The notes below the pieces were generated by a model. That model had not been told where the DNA came from, did not search any database, and worked only from the letters and a program-made list of their open reading frames with translations. From Hygrophila difformis (lineage: Eukaryota; Streptophyta; Magnoliopsida; Lamiales; Acanthaceae), in the NCBI GenBank assembly GCA_030278955.1, contig JAOANR010000001.1, positions 7,118,874 to 7,182,873 of the forward strand: 64,000 bases of DNA, in the 5' to 3' direction. Positions 54,832-64,000 of the stretch are shown piece after piece. The translations under genes and the position numbers were made by a program. The stretch's first letter is position 1; every line of letters starts with the position of its first letter.

Positions 54832-55181
54832 TCTGTTTCTTCTTTATCTTCTCTACTTTCTAATTTATCTTCCTTTAGTTCTTCATTTATCTTTTTTAAT
54901 TTTTCTACTTTGTCTATAAGAATTCTAATTTTGTTTTGTTTGTTTAGTTTTTCTATTTCTTTCATCATTACTCTATGATCGAGACTTCCTGGTTCTGGTG
55001 TCTTTTCCCATTTCGGTAGTGGGAGTGACTTTTCTAATTCTACTTGCTTTTGTGGAGTTTTAATTATTGTTTTGTCTATGTATCTTTCTATATTGTAGAG
55101 TCTTGTATCTAGACTTATCATTAGTTCTTTTATTAGTTCAATTCCATCTTTTATTGTTTCTAAATCTTCTAGATAACTCAT
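54828..55181 (-). CDS. Viral small ORF, possible virion-associated protein
   Basis: 117 residues with two helical, coiled-coil-like parts (ETIKDGIELIKELMISLD near the N-terminus, KIRILIDKVEKLKKINEELK near the C-terminus) and a Pro-rich hinge between them. Size, coiled-coil start and position just before the coat gene recall the virion-associated protein of caulimoviruses. No motif proves it. Overlaps both neighbours by 4 nt. Confidence 0.5.
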   Translation of the reverse strand: MSYLEDLETIKDGIELIKELMISLDTRLYNIERYIDKTIIKTPQKQVELEKSLPLPKWEKTPEPGSLDHRVMMKEIEKLNKQNKIRILIDKVEKLKKINEELKEDKLESREDKEETE

Positions 55182-55519
55182 CTTCTAATATTTCTTATGT
55201 TTCTAATGAAGTCGTTTACTTCATCTATTTCAGTTTCCCTTTCTAATTCTTCTATTTCTATTATTTCTAATTCGTTTAAATACCATTCTTTTATTAATTC
55301 AGATTTTTCTTTTTCTGGATCTATATGTTTTTGTATAATTACATATGCTTCTCTTTCATCTATCATTTTAGAAATCTTGAATTTTATTCTTAATAATTTT
55401 TGTTTCATTACTATGGTACTTATATCTTGTGGTTGTCTTTCTATTTCATGAATTTTATTAGTCAGTCTTTCTAATGTTTCATTCTCTAACTTTATTCCTG
55501 GCATTTTATTAGTCTTCAC
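55178..55519 (-). CDS. Viral small ORF of unknown function (113 codons)
   Basis: Predicted almost wholly helical and highly charged (for example ERLTNKIHEIERQPQDIS, LEIIEIEELERETEIDEVND). Overlaps the 244-codon ORF by 11 nt and the next ORF by 4 nt, so it is clearly part of the viral operon. I do not recognise a family. Confidence 0.6.
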   Translation of the reverse strand: MKTNKMPGIKLENETLERLTNKIHEIERQPQDISTIVMKQKLLRIKFKISKMIDEREAYVIIQKHIDPEKEKSELIKEWYLNELEIIEIEELERETEIDEVNDFIRNIRNIRR

Positions 55520-56243
55520 TATAATTTGATTCTTGGTCTGAAAATTCGGGTGAAGGTGCTCTAGTAAACATGGTGTTATGTATTATATATCCTGGAAACA
55601 TTCTGTAAGTTGTAATTTCATTGTTGATTATTGTTAATTTGACTTGTGATAATAACTCTTGTTCTTCATCTCTTTTTGATATAATTTGTATTAAATTACC
55701 ATTATATTCTTCCGTTTCGATTATATAGTTTCCTATCCAAAGTAATCTTTTTCCTCTATTTCCTAGTCTTATTCCAAATTCTTCATCGTTTTGCAATCTA
55801 TTTAATCTTCTTCTTCTTCTGTCTATGTATGTTTTTCTTTCTTCTATTTGTTGATCCATATTTTCTATTTCTCTTTGGCTTATTTCATGATCAGGATTAA
55901 ATGTGGGTGTTAAAAATCTTCTATTATCGTTGGTTCTTATTTCTGTAAGTGGTCTTATTTGTGGTTCTAATCCTCTTATTCTGTTTAGAAATGCTCTTTC
56001 AATTCTTGCTTGTATCATCAAGCTATCGGTGTTATTTTGTGCATATTCATCATTCCTATTAATTATATAGTTTTCAGTATCGATTGGATTAATCGTACTT
56101 AGTGGATAATCTATTTCTTGATTTTCATCTAAAGGATATCTTGCTGTTGGAATATATTCTGGGTATAGTTGTTCTGAAGTATTTAATCTTAATCTTGACA
56201 TATGATAGTTTAATATATAATCATTATTATTATGGTTATTCAT
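55509..56243 (-). CDS. Viral ORF of unknown function (244 codons)
   Basis: The first long ORF after the primer binding site. The N-terminal half is Asn-rich. A basic helix (IEERKTYIDRRRRRLNRLQ, about 127-145) precedes a possible beta-rich domain (LLWIGNYIIETEEYNGNLIQ, then YRMFPGYIIHNTMF) and an acidic tail (PSPEFSDQESNYSED). No match to movement, coat or transactivator motifs. Function unknown. Confidence 0.6.
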   Translation of the reverse strand: MNNHNNNDYILNYHMSRLRLNTSEQLYPEYIPTARYPLDENQEIDYPLSTINPIDTENYIINRNDEYAQNNTDSLMIQARIERAFLNRIRGLEPQIRPLTEIRTNDNRRFLTPTFNPDHEISQREIENMDQQIEERKTYIDRRRRRLNRLQNDEEFGIRLGNRGKRLLWIGNYIIETEEYNGNLIQIISKRDEEQELLSQVKLTIINNEITTYRMFPGYIIHNTMFTRAPSPEFSDQESNYSED

Positions 56244-56257
56244 GTTCAGATTTAATC

Positions 56258-56275
56258 GTTCTGGGCTCTGATACC
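56258..56275 (-). other. Caulimovirid tRNA-Met primer binding site
   Basis: TGGTATCAGAGCCCAGAA on the minus strand, complementary to the 3' end of plant initiator tRNA-Met. It is the start of minus-strand DNA synthesis and by convention base 1 of a caulimovirid genome. It lies between the 88- and 244-codon ORFs. Confidence 0.92.
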
Positions 56276-56296
56276 AATTTGTGTTACTGGTTGTAT

Positions 56297-56563
56297 TTAA
56301 TCAGAAAAATAGTATTCACCATAGTTACTTAAATTATCTGGTAATTCTTCATCGTAATTTTCACTATCTGATCCTATTCTTAGTAAAATTATTCTGTCCC
56401 AAAAACTTTTTTCTTCCGAATAGGGATATATCTTTTGATTATATTCAGTTAAAAATATAAGCATAGTATAAACAATGTCATTCCAATTTTCGATTCTTTC
56501 TTCCATAGTTTGTAAATATAGTCCATATTCATATATTAACGAATTTATTTCTTCTTGATTCAT
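56297..56563 (-). CDS. Viral leader ORF (88 codons), unknown function
   Basis: Lies 5' of the primer binding site, so within the pregenomic leader. Begins MNQEEINSLIYEYGLYLQ and is acidic with aromatic residues. The frame and codon use look like the other viral ORFs. An ORF of this length in front of the primer site is unusual. It may be a translated upstream ORF or a short viral protein. Confidence 0.5.
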   Translation of the reverse strand: MNQEEINSLIYEYGLYLQTMEERIENWNDIVYTMLIFLTEYNQKIYPYSEEKSFWDRIILLRIGSDSENYDEELPDNLSNYGEYYFSD

Positions 56564-56807
56564 TTATTATCTTTTGTAAGTTTATTTAAAGATTTTTATT
56601 AGTTATGTATGATTTACTAGAGGTTTATTATTAAAGATTAAGGGTAGTATAATGATTTTTAAGCATTTTTTGTGTTTTAAGGGTAAAATGGGTATTTTTT
56701 CAAAGTTTTATCTTTCTAGGGGGTTTAAAGGAATAATTTTTTGATTAGGTATTAAAGTGGGTATAAGTTTGGGTAGGTGGGTATTTATTTGGTATTTGCC
56801 CTTTTAA

Positions 56808-56990
56808 AATCATTAATAAATCAAGTTCGGTATAAGTAAAAATTCTAAAAGTTCGATATTTAAAAACTACACGACGAGACGCATCTAACAAGATCCTACT
56901 TGGCTATACTTTAATTTATATAACTATAATAAAATTTTAAATTAAAATATATGTGTGAGCAGTTGCAATTGTCAACATGTTGCGAATATA
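56808..56990. mobile_element. Right half of the family A MITE split by the viral insertion
   Basis: Starts AAAATCATTAATAAATCAAG and continues through AAGTAAAAATTCTAAAAGTT and the GACGCATCTAACAAGATCCT motif of family A. Joins 47925-47971 if the viral sequence is removed. Confidence 0.78.
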
Positions 56991-57799
56991 AAAAAACAGC
57001 GAAAGTTTATTTTGAATTTCATGTATGAATCAGTACTGAATGTTAGTCCTGGTTCAACGACAGGAGGAGATTCTGTCTGCATTTCTTTTCTTTTTTGTCT
57101 CTACTTTGCAACTTGTTTATAAGCCCTGTACGTATATTAGGTACAAAACAAATTAAATACTGTAGTATACTACAATTAAAAGTGCACATCACCTTACTAT
57201 TTTTTGTTCTTTTTAAATCTTCCTCTGTTTTCATTACTTTTATCTCAAACAATTAACATGTGTATCTTCGTTCACAAAAAAATAAATAAATAAAAAGGTT
57301 TGCTATATAATCTAATTCCCATACTTGAAATTATCAATAATGAATTGTTTTTTTTTTTTTTTTTTTTTTTAACTTTTGAAATCCCAGTCATACATAAGAG
57401 ATTATTCATATTGGCTTACAAATAATTTCTTCTTGACCAATAGTACTGTTTAATTTGGCATTCATTTAGTGGGTGTAATTTGGATAAGTGATTTGAAATA
57501 GATGATCTGATTATTACATTTTCAAAACGAAAATAATCAGATTTGCAGCATCATTTTTTAGCGGTTAAACTGATTATTTGCATTTTGAAAATGCGATAAT
57601 CAGATAATCTATTTTATTGCAATTTATCCTAACACCCTCTTGCTTGAAATAAAACCTTTCATACTACGATCATTTTGAACGATTTTTTATGGGCAGACGT
57701 GCATCGCACGACATTTTGCGGACCCGCACCGCACCTACTTATTACTAGTACTATAACTTTTACAAATAATTGTAATAAATATTTAACTATAACATAATA
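56991..57799. other. Gene-free stretch
   Basis: AT-rich. A poly(T) run (about 57349-57370) and a short inverted pair TGATTATTTGCATTTTGAAA / TTTCAAAACGAAAATAATCA (57510-57600). No gene seen. Confidence 0.5.
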
Positions 57800-58279
57800 C
57801 TCCCTCCGTCCCACGAAGTTTGACCCCTATTTTTTTTGGGGTGTCCCACGAAGTTTGATCACTTTCCATTTTAGAAAAATTAAATTAATATAAGTTTGAT
57901 TATAATCTTAATTATTGTCAAATTCCATTAAAAATACTTACTTTTACTATTCTGCACAAATTCCAATGCATTTTTACTTTCTTACACAAAGTCCCTTATA
58001 TTTCTTTAACTCTTAATATTACAAAATTGATAGAAATAAAAATTGTATAAAATTTATATTCTAAAACTGCACGATTAGACGATTCTAACAAGATCACACT
58101 TGGATATTTTTCTCAAATTACATCATTATGATAATATTAAGTCAAAGTTAAACAATAAACATTATGAAAATTCATTAGAATCTTAAACACAAATACCCAC
58201 ACCATTTTAACTATTAAACTCCACCACCTAAATTACCGTGCCCAAAAGAAAGGGTTCAATCTTCGCGGGACGGAGGGAG
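57800..58279. mobile_element. Composite (nested) Stowaway-like MITE
   Basis: Outer ends CTCCCTCCGTCCCACGAAG and CGCGGGACGGAGGGAG flanked by TA. The centre (about 57980-58170) carries family A interior motifs (ACGATTAGACGATTCTAACA, AAAGTTAAACAATAAACAT), so one MITE has apparently received another. TCCCACGAAGTTTGA is repeated at about 57809 and 57844. Confidence 0.75.
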
Positions 58280-59270
58280 TATAAGTAGAAACAAAACAAA
58301 AACCGAATCACTTTCTTCTGCGGCACATGACTGTGCGTGTGGTGCGCTTCAAACTTTTCCGTCATTTCATTTTTCAGTTTTTCACCCTATTCAATTCATT
58401 GGGATGTTTGGGAATCAGCGGATCGGCTAGCAGATAGCAGATTCGGAGAGAGAACTGTGAGACAATATACTCTTCCAATATGCTATATGCTGGTCAATAT
58501 GCTGTCATTATGAAGTATAATTTCCCTTTTAATTTAATTAAATTTTTTATTGTAGTTATACATATAAAAAATATATATATAATCAGATGTTATTAAATTA
58601 TTCAGTTAAATAATTTTAGAATATTATGAAAATGGCCTTTAATTTGGATTCCTTTCTGTATACAGTTTGCTATCAGCTTCCAAGGAATTTAAGTACCACC
58701 CATGCCAAAAATTACTCTTCCATTTTTTCTAATTACTACTATTTTTACACATTTTATTTTATTATTTATTTGCAACTATATATCCATTATTTTACCACAT
58801 GCATTTCTATTTGTTAAATGACCCACTCTCTTCATTTAATTAGAATTAAATAGTCAAGCAACTTTGCCTACTTTTGAAAACATGCTACTTATAAAATTAT
58901 GGGCTATTTGGTAGTTAATTTGTTAAGAAAATTATAAGCAATAATAATTACTGGATTTGAAAAAATTACTTAAAAGAATTATAAACAATAAGGAAACGAT
59001 TATCTGTAAAAGATAATAATTATTTACGTAATACTGGCCGATTGATTATCCATTAACCATTATTCAAATTCATTTAGAAAGGGGATTTATATATGTGAAT
59101 AATTGCATGATTAGTCATCACCCATAATTAGCTCAAGAAATTGTTCATAATAAAGTGTGAATTGGGCATTCACCAAATTACCAAACATATGAAAGCATTT
59201 TAATTAGGCAATTATGAAATTATAAGGTTTGCACATGCTAAAAATAATGTAACTAGCAGAATACCATACC

Positions 59271-59311
<41 letters not shown>

Positions 59312-59981
59312 ATCAATAAGATATGACAAAAGGTTTTTGGCCTTTTAGTTCATAATGGAATTTAAGTGATAGGAGGCCTCAATTTCAGCCTCACGAATCA
59401 CGATTGCTGAGTGTCCATTTTTGGCATTTTTTTTTTCAAGAAATATATTTTCTTAATAAAAGGGATATTTAAAAAATAAAAAAGGAGCAAGGAGACGAAG
59501 AAATGAATCCACTAGCTAATTTGGAGATTGGAAGTCAATGAACTTGATCAATTGGTCAAGCCCTGTTAAGACTGTATCTATGGCAAAGTAAATGTATCTT
59601 ATTTTTTTTAAATCTACATAGTGTATTTAAAACATTCCCATAAATATTGTTTTTCAAAAATATTTTGTTGGCAAAAATAATTGAATTTTAATTTAAATCA
59701 AAACTAAATTTTAAATATTTTTTTCCCAATACTTGTCTTCTATCTAATGTGGGCAATGGCCAACGAATGTTGTTTTATTTCATTTTTTCGAATGGTTACC
59801 AAAATTTGTGAAAGTATATTTAGCATTTTTATATTTTTGCATGGTTGTGAATTATGTAGGGCATAACGCTAATTTGACAGTGACAAAAAAAAAAAAAAAA
59901 ACCAACCGAGAAAAGAATCCATCAGGTCACGCAATAACAATTTTATGGCCAAGGGCCCAAGGCCCAAGAGCGACATGTACT
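58280..59981. other. Gene-free AT-rich stretch
   Basis: No gene recognised. Contains an (AT)n microsatellite at 59276-59309 and an A18 run near 59885. Confidence 0.55.
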
Positions 59982-60232
59982 TCGTCCGTATTCAATCTTA
60001 ACATTTTTTTTTTTGTTTTCAGGCAATTCAATATAAATTTTTAAAAAGTAGTAATATCGTAAATTTTATAAAATAAAAAATTATAAAACTAGACGAATCT
60101 AACAAAATCTCACTTAACTATGTTTTATCTTATGTGACTGTATTAAAAAATTAAATTAAAATTACTCAATAAATAATATTTACTATGCAAACTTTAACAT
60201 CTTTAAAAAAAAAAAAAAAAAAATGGAGGGAA
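59982..60232. mobile_element. Stowaway-like MITE (family A)
   Basis: Left TTCGTCCGTATTCAATC, right AAAATGGAGGGAA. Interior GACGAATCTAACAAAATCTC. A long A-run sits next to the right end. Confidence 0.65.
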
Positions 60233-60519
60233 TACTAGTATACAAGTAAACCATTTGTTAATTGGAAATTGGAATTAGGTGTCTCGTGTTTTGGCCTTTC
60301 AGTCCCAACTCGTTTTTTTTCCTTTCTCTTTCATGTCAGAATAACACGTCTTGCACAGGAGACTATACGGCGTACAACTCTGACGCCGTTTCCCGTTTCA
60401 CGTGATGTTTCAATTTGGCAAAAAACCCTTTACAATAATCGACTCAAATTTGAGCACCACAAGTTTCTACAATCATCATCTTTTTGGTTTTGGTTGTTGA
60501 CCATTGTTTTAAATTTAGA

Positions 60520-60744
60520 CTCCGTCGTTCTTTTTTAGTTGTTTCTTCCATTTCAATTTCAATAACCAATATTTGCATTAATTGACCTATACATTTATAT
60601 TTTTATCCTTCAACTACACTCATTCTTAATAAATGTCCAACAAATAACATTTATGTAAAGTGAATGACAATATAGTAAAAACATAGCTATTATTTTGAAA
60701 CATTTTTCAATCTCTAAAAAGATAACTAAAAAGAATGGAGGGAG
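60520..60744. mobile_element. Stowaway-like MITE (family D), complete
   Basis: Left CTCCGTCGTTCTTTTTTAG, right CTAAAAAGAATGGAGGGAG|TA. It is the complete reference for the half-copy at 6023-6138 (matching interior ACTACACTCATTCTTAATAA, inverted). It lies about 780 bp upstream of the ABCC start codon. Confidence 0.78.
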
Positions 60745-60987
60745 TAATATTATAATTGTATAGTATATCATCACTCATGTTTCTGTTTTTTTTTTTTTTT
60801 TTTTCATCAATAATCAATTCCGATTTTATGGTCTCAGTTTCAGTACTTGTCCCTGGATACATATTATTACCATTAAAAAATTGACTAAAATAATAAATTT
60901 GCCGTACTACTCCCTATTTCCACTTTTACTTGTTCACCAATTGAGTCCAATGGCTTATTTTAAGTCCAACTTGGATTACTAAAATCG

Positions 60988-61327
60988 ATATATATATATA
61001 TATATATACTACTATATGGGCTGGTAGCAGCAGTGTCAAAATCTTCCTACAAACGTGCTCCATTTCTCCACCTCCATTTTCGATCCATCACAGTTTCAGA
61101 CACCATAAGGTAATTAATTATCAAAGGTCGTAAGTAACCTGTAATGATAATTAAGTATCCATTTCTCTGTCATGGTCATAACTCTTCATTCAATACTTTA
61201 CTACTACTAATTCACAGGAGAGCGAGCAATAAATGGATTCTGGTGGAGGGCACCAGGAGTAGCTACGGGAAGAAATTAATTCTCCCCCACTTTCTTCCAG
61301 GGTTTTGAAAATTGTTGGGAATCAATC
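60988..61327 (+). promoter_or_regulatory. ABCC gene promoter and 5' UTR
   Basis: A TATA-rich track (TATATATATATA, about 60990-61008) is followed by a leader. The leader may contain a 5' UTR intron: donor AAG|GTAATT (about 61109) and acceptor TCACAG|GAGAG (about 61218). The start codon is at 61328. Confidence 0.45.
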
Positions 61328-64000
61328 ATGTCATCATCATCTTCATCTTCTTCTTCTTGGATAACAACACTTTCTTGCTCCATCTCTGAGGCACAGTCTT
61401 CAAGCATTTCTTCATCATCTGCCATCCAATGGCTGAGATTCATCTTCCTCTCCCCATGTCCTCAAAGGCTCATTCTCTCCTCTGCAACCCTTCTCTTCCT
61501 CCTCGTTATCCTTGCTTTTGCCATTCACAAGCTCATCTCAAGATTCACTTCTGATGGAAACACCTCCGAAACCCATCATCATCATCATCCCCTCATTGCA
61601 AACAAGAGGGGAGTCAGAACCACTTTCTGGTTCAACATTACTCTCACTGCAACAACACTTTTAGCTCTTTCTTCAACTGTTCTTTCCATTCTGTCGTGCC
61701 TAAAAACCGTTGATTTTTCATGGAAAACTCTGGACGGAGTCTTCTGGGCAATTCAAGCAGTTAGTCATTTAGTGATAGCTATATTGATTGCTCACCAGAA
61801 GAAATTCAAATCAAGAGTGCATCCCCGGTCGCTTCGCCTTTATTGGGCTGCAGAGTTCGTGATTCTAGCTCTGTTCTTCACGTCCGGCGTTGTGAGATTG
61901 ACCTCGTATCCAGACACTGCGTTGAGATCAGACGACGTAGGCTCGATCATCGTGTTCCTTCTGTCCATTTTCCCATTTATTGCCGCATTAAGAGGCTCCA
62001 CCGGCGTTCTTCTCTCCGAGGAGATCATGGACGAAGATAACCTCCACGACCCCCTTCTTGATAAATCCAACGTCGTCACCGGATACGCCTCGGCTTCCAT
62101 TGTGTCCAAAGCCTTCTGGATTTGGATGAATCCCCTCCTTGGAAAGGGCTACACTTCCCCTCTCAAGCTCGATGATGTCCCCTCCTTAGCACCCGAACAT
62201 AAAGCCGAACGAATGTCGATTCTATTTCAAAGAAACTGGCCTAAACCTCACGAATCGCCGTCGCATCCGGTGGTGAGGACGTTAATTCGATGCTTCTGGA
62301 AGCAGCTGGCCTTCACCGCACTTCTCGCTGCGCTGCGCCTCTGCGTGTTATACGTCGGACCGACTTTGATCCAGCAGTTCGTCGATTACACGTCCGGGAT
62401 TAGGACTTCTCCTTACGAAGGATACAGACTCGTCTCCATTCTTTTGGTGGCGAAATTCGTCGAGGTTCTGTGCTCGCATCAGTTCAATTTCCACACGCAG
62501 AAGCTCGGAATGCTGATTCGATCGACGCTGATTACTTCATTGTACAAGAAGGGGCTGAGGCTGTCCGGATCGGCTCGACAGGCTCATGGCGTCGGGCAGA
62601 TTGTGAACTACATGGCCGTCGACGCGCAGCAGCTTTCCGACATGATGCTGCAGCTACACTTCCTGTGGATGATGCCGGTGCAGATGGCGGTGGCGTTAAT
62701 CATTCTCTATCAATACCTCGGCGTCTCGACGTTTGCCGCACTGATCGGCCTTTCTGCGGTGATTCTGTTCGTCCTGTTCAGAACGAAGAGGAACAACACG
62801 TATCAGTTCAACTTGATGAAGAATCGCGACTCGCGGATGAAGGCGATGAACGAGATGCTCAACTACATGCGGGTGATTAAGTTCCAGGCGTGGGAGGAGC
62901 ATTTTAACAATCGAATTCAATCGTTTCGCGAGACCGAATACGCGTGGCTGTCGAAGTTCATGTACTCTGTATCGGCGAATATCATCGTGCTTTGGAGCAC
63001 GCCGGCGATCATTGCTACCGTTACGTTTGGGAGTGCGTTGCTGTTCGGTTTCCCGCTCACTGTTTCGACTGTTTTCACGACGACGTCGCTGCTGAAAATG
63101 CTGCAGGAGCCCATCAGGACGTTCCCGCAGTCGTTGATCTCGCTTTCGCAGGCGGTGATATCACTGGAACGGCTGGATAAGTATATGACTAGTAACGAAT
63201 TGGCCGACAACTCCGTGGAACGCGTGGAAGGCTGTGAAGGGAACGTTGCTGTGGAAGTGAGCGGTGGGAACTTTAGCTGGGACGACGAAAATGGACAGGA
63301 AGTGCTGAAGTCGTTGAATTTTGTGATAAAGAAGAAGGAGCTTACGGCTGTAGTCGGAACGGTAGGGTCCGGGAAGTCTTCCCTTCTGGCAGCAGTTCTT
63401 GGAGAGATGAACAAACTATCGGGAAAGGTATAATTTTGTTGATTTTCTTGGCATTATGGATAATGTCTTTTGGTGAGGCGATGACATCTCTTTTTCTTGT
63501 ATGCAGGTTAGAGTATGTGGAAGCACGGCCTATGTAGCACAGACATCGTGGATTCAGAATGGGACGATAGAAGAGAACATACTATTCGGTTTACCAATGA
63601 ATAGGGAGAGGTATAGGGAGGTGATTCGTGTGTGCTGCTTGGAGAAGGACTTGGAAGTGATGGAACACGGTGATCAAACCGAGATCGGTGAGCGTGGCAT
63701 CAACCTCAGCGGTGGGCAGAAGCAGAGGATCCAGCTTGCCAGGGCGGTTTATCAGGATTGCGATGTTTACTTATTGGATGATGTTTTCAGTGCTGTTGAT
63801 GCTCATACAGGATCCGAAATCTTCAAGGTAATGGAATGCTCATACACTAACACCTTTTTGTCTTGGAATGGAATGTACATTGTCATACCTTGTATCATGT
63901 GTAAGTATTCAAGTTTTTTTCTTGCAGGAATGTGTAAGGGGAGCTCTTCGAGACAAGACCATTGTACTCGTTACTCACCAAGTTGATTTTCTGCACAACG
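61328..64000 (+). CDS. ABCC4: ABC transporter C family (MRP type), ABCC4/ABCC14-like, 3' partial
   Basis: Full-size multidrug-resistance-associated-type transporter, cut by the window end. Exons: 61328-63427 (700 codons), 63507-63827 (107 codons), 63928 onwards. The N-terminus (Ser-rich, then [18 protein letters not shown]) is the hallmark of the plant ABCC4/ABCC14 subgroup. TMD0 with about five helices spans 30-225, and TMD1 about 310-600. NBD1 has Walker [10 protein letters not shown] (677-685), signature LSGGQKQR (767-774) and Walker B VYLLDD (787-792). All are intact. Members sit in the plasma membrane or tonoplast and export organic anions; ABCC4-like proteins are linked to folate/antifolate and cytokinin transport. 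Whether this is ABCC4 or ABCC14 cannot be decided here. The open frames past 63427 and 63827 are intronic. Confidence 0.94.

Larger units (their letters stand above)
47972..56807 (-). mobile_element. Endogenous caulimovirid (plant pararetrovirus), apparently full length
   Basis: 8836 bp, minus strand. Gene order is small ORFs (88, 244, 113, 117 codons), coat protein, movement protein, protease/RT/RNase H, transactivator-like protein. Also present are a 35S-like TATA region, poly(A) signal and tRNA-Met primer site. Every ORF is open and neighbours overlap by 4-14 nt, as in compact polycistronic pararetrovirus genomes. There is no integrase and no LTR pair. The genome size fits Caulimoviridae (about 7-10 kb). 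CP-MP-RT-TAV order recalls cavemo-/solendoviruses, but the row of separate small ORFs in front does not. I cannot place it in a named genus. It interrupts a MITE at a TTTTAA site, and its ends show weak inverted similarity. Confidence 0.9.

Noticed and set aside
47972..56807. An LTR retrotransposon rather than a virus
   Set aside because: No LTR pair and no integrase; a movement protein, a caulimovirid-type coat protein and a single 35S-like promoter point to a pararetrovirus.
63828..63986. Continuation of the ABCC frame past 63827
   Set aside because: GTAATG donor at 63828 and CAG acceptor at 63927; the exon at 63928 restores the family sequence ([18 protein letters not shown]).

Overview
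This window is nuclear DNA of a flowering plant. It holds spliced genes with GT-AG introns, plant gene families (RALF peptide, TSPO, thiamin pyrophosphokinase, plant PMS1, ABCC transporter), a plant-type tRNA-Val, and a dense AT-rich load of plant transposons (Stowaway-like MITEs, CACTA, MULE, hAT-like, L1-type LINE, Ty3/gypsy). The protein relatives point to a eudicot. I lean weakly towards an asterid of the Lamiales kind, but nothing in the window proves this.

Layout. 1-6138: a nearly intact L1-type LINE (ORF1 open at the window edge, ORF2 intact), tRNA-like SINE debris, and the end of a CACTA transposon that had jumped into a MITE. 6139-15300: no host gene. It holds a candidate solo LTR, several MITEs, hAT-like elements, and a readable nest of SINE, then MULE, then hAT-like element at 10755-12076. 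15369-15716: a RALF peptide gene. 17401-18141: a TSPO gene behind two ABRE/G-box motifs. 18600-23850: MITEs, hAT-like elements, a LINE remnant with an in-frame duplication, and a 2.4 kb element with TIR-like ends. 24154-26803: thiamin pyrophosphokinase in 6 exons. 27534-27607: tRNA-Val(AAC), minus strand. 27925-33385: the mismatch-repair gene PMS1 in 11 exons.

35541-45107: a DNA element rich in a short tandem repeat, split by a young, intact Ty3/gypsy retrotransposon (36466-44673, minus strand). That element has 698-bp LTRs differing at four sites, a 5-bp target duplication, and a gag-pol frame that ends inside its own 3' LTR. 46505-47164: an unrecognised acidic repeat protein, probably broken or mis-framed.

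47972-56807 (minus strand): an apparently complete endogenous caulimovirid (plant pararetrovirus). Eight reading frames are open: three or four small ones, then coat protein, movement protein, protease/RT/RNase H and a transactivator-like protein. The tRNA-Met primer site, a 35S-like promoter and the poly(A) signal are also present. It interrupts a MITE, its two ends are weak inverted repeats of each other, and its movement-protein frame carries a second retropepsin-like domain. This is the strongest candidate for something undescribed.

57800-60744: MITEs and simple repeats. 61328-64000: the 5' part of an ABCC-type transporter gene (ABCC4/ABCC14-like) running off the window.

The host genes are ordinary, independently transcribed housekeeping, stress or signalling genes. 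They do not form a cluster. Most of the information outside them is the history of successive insertions.
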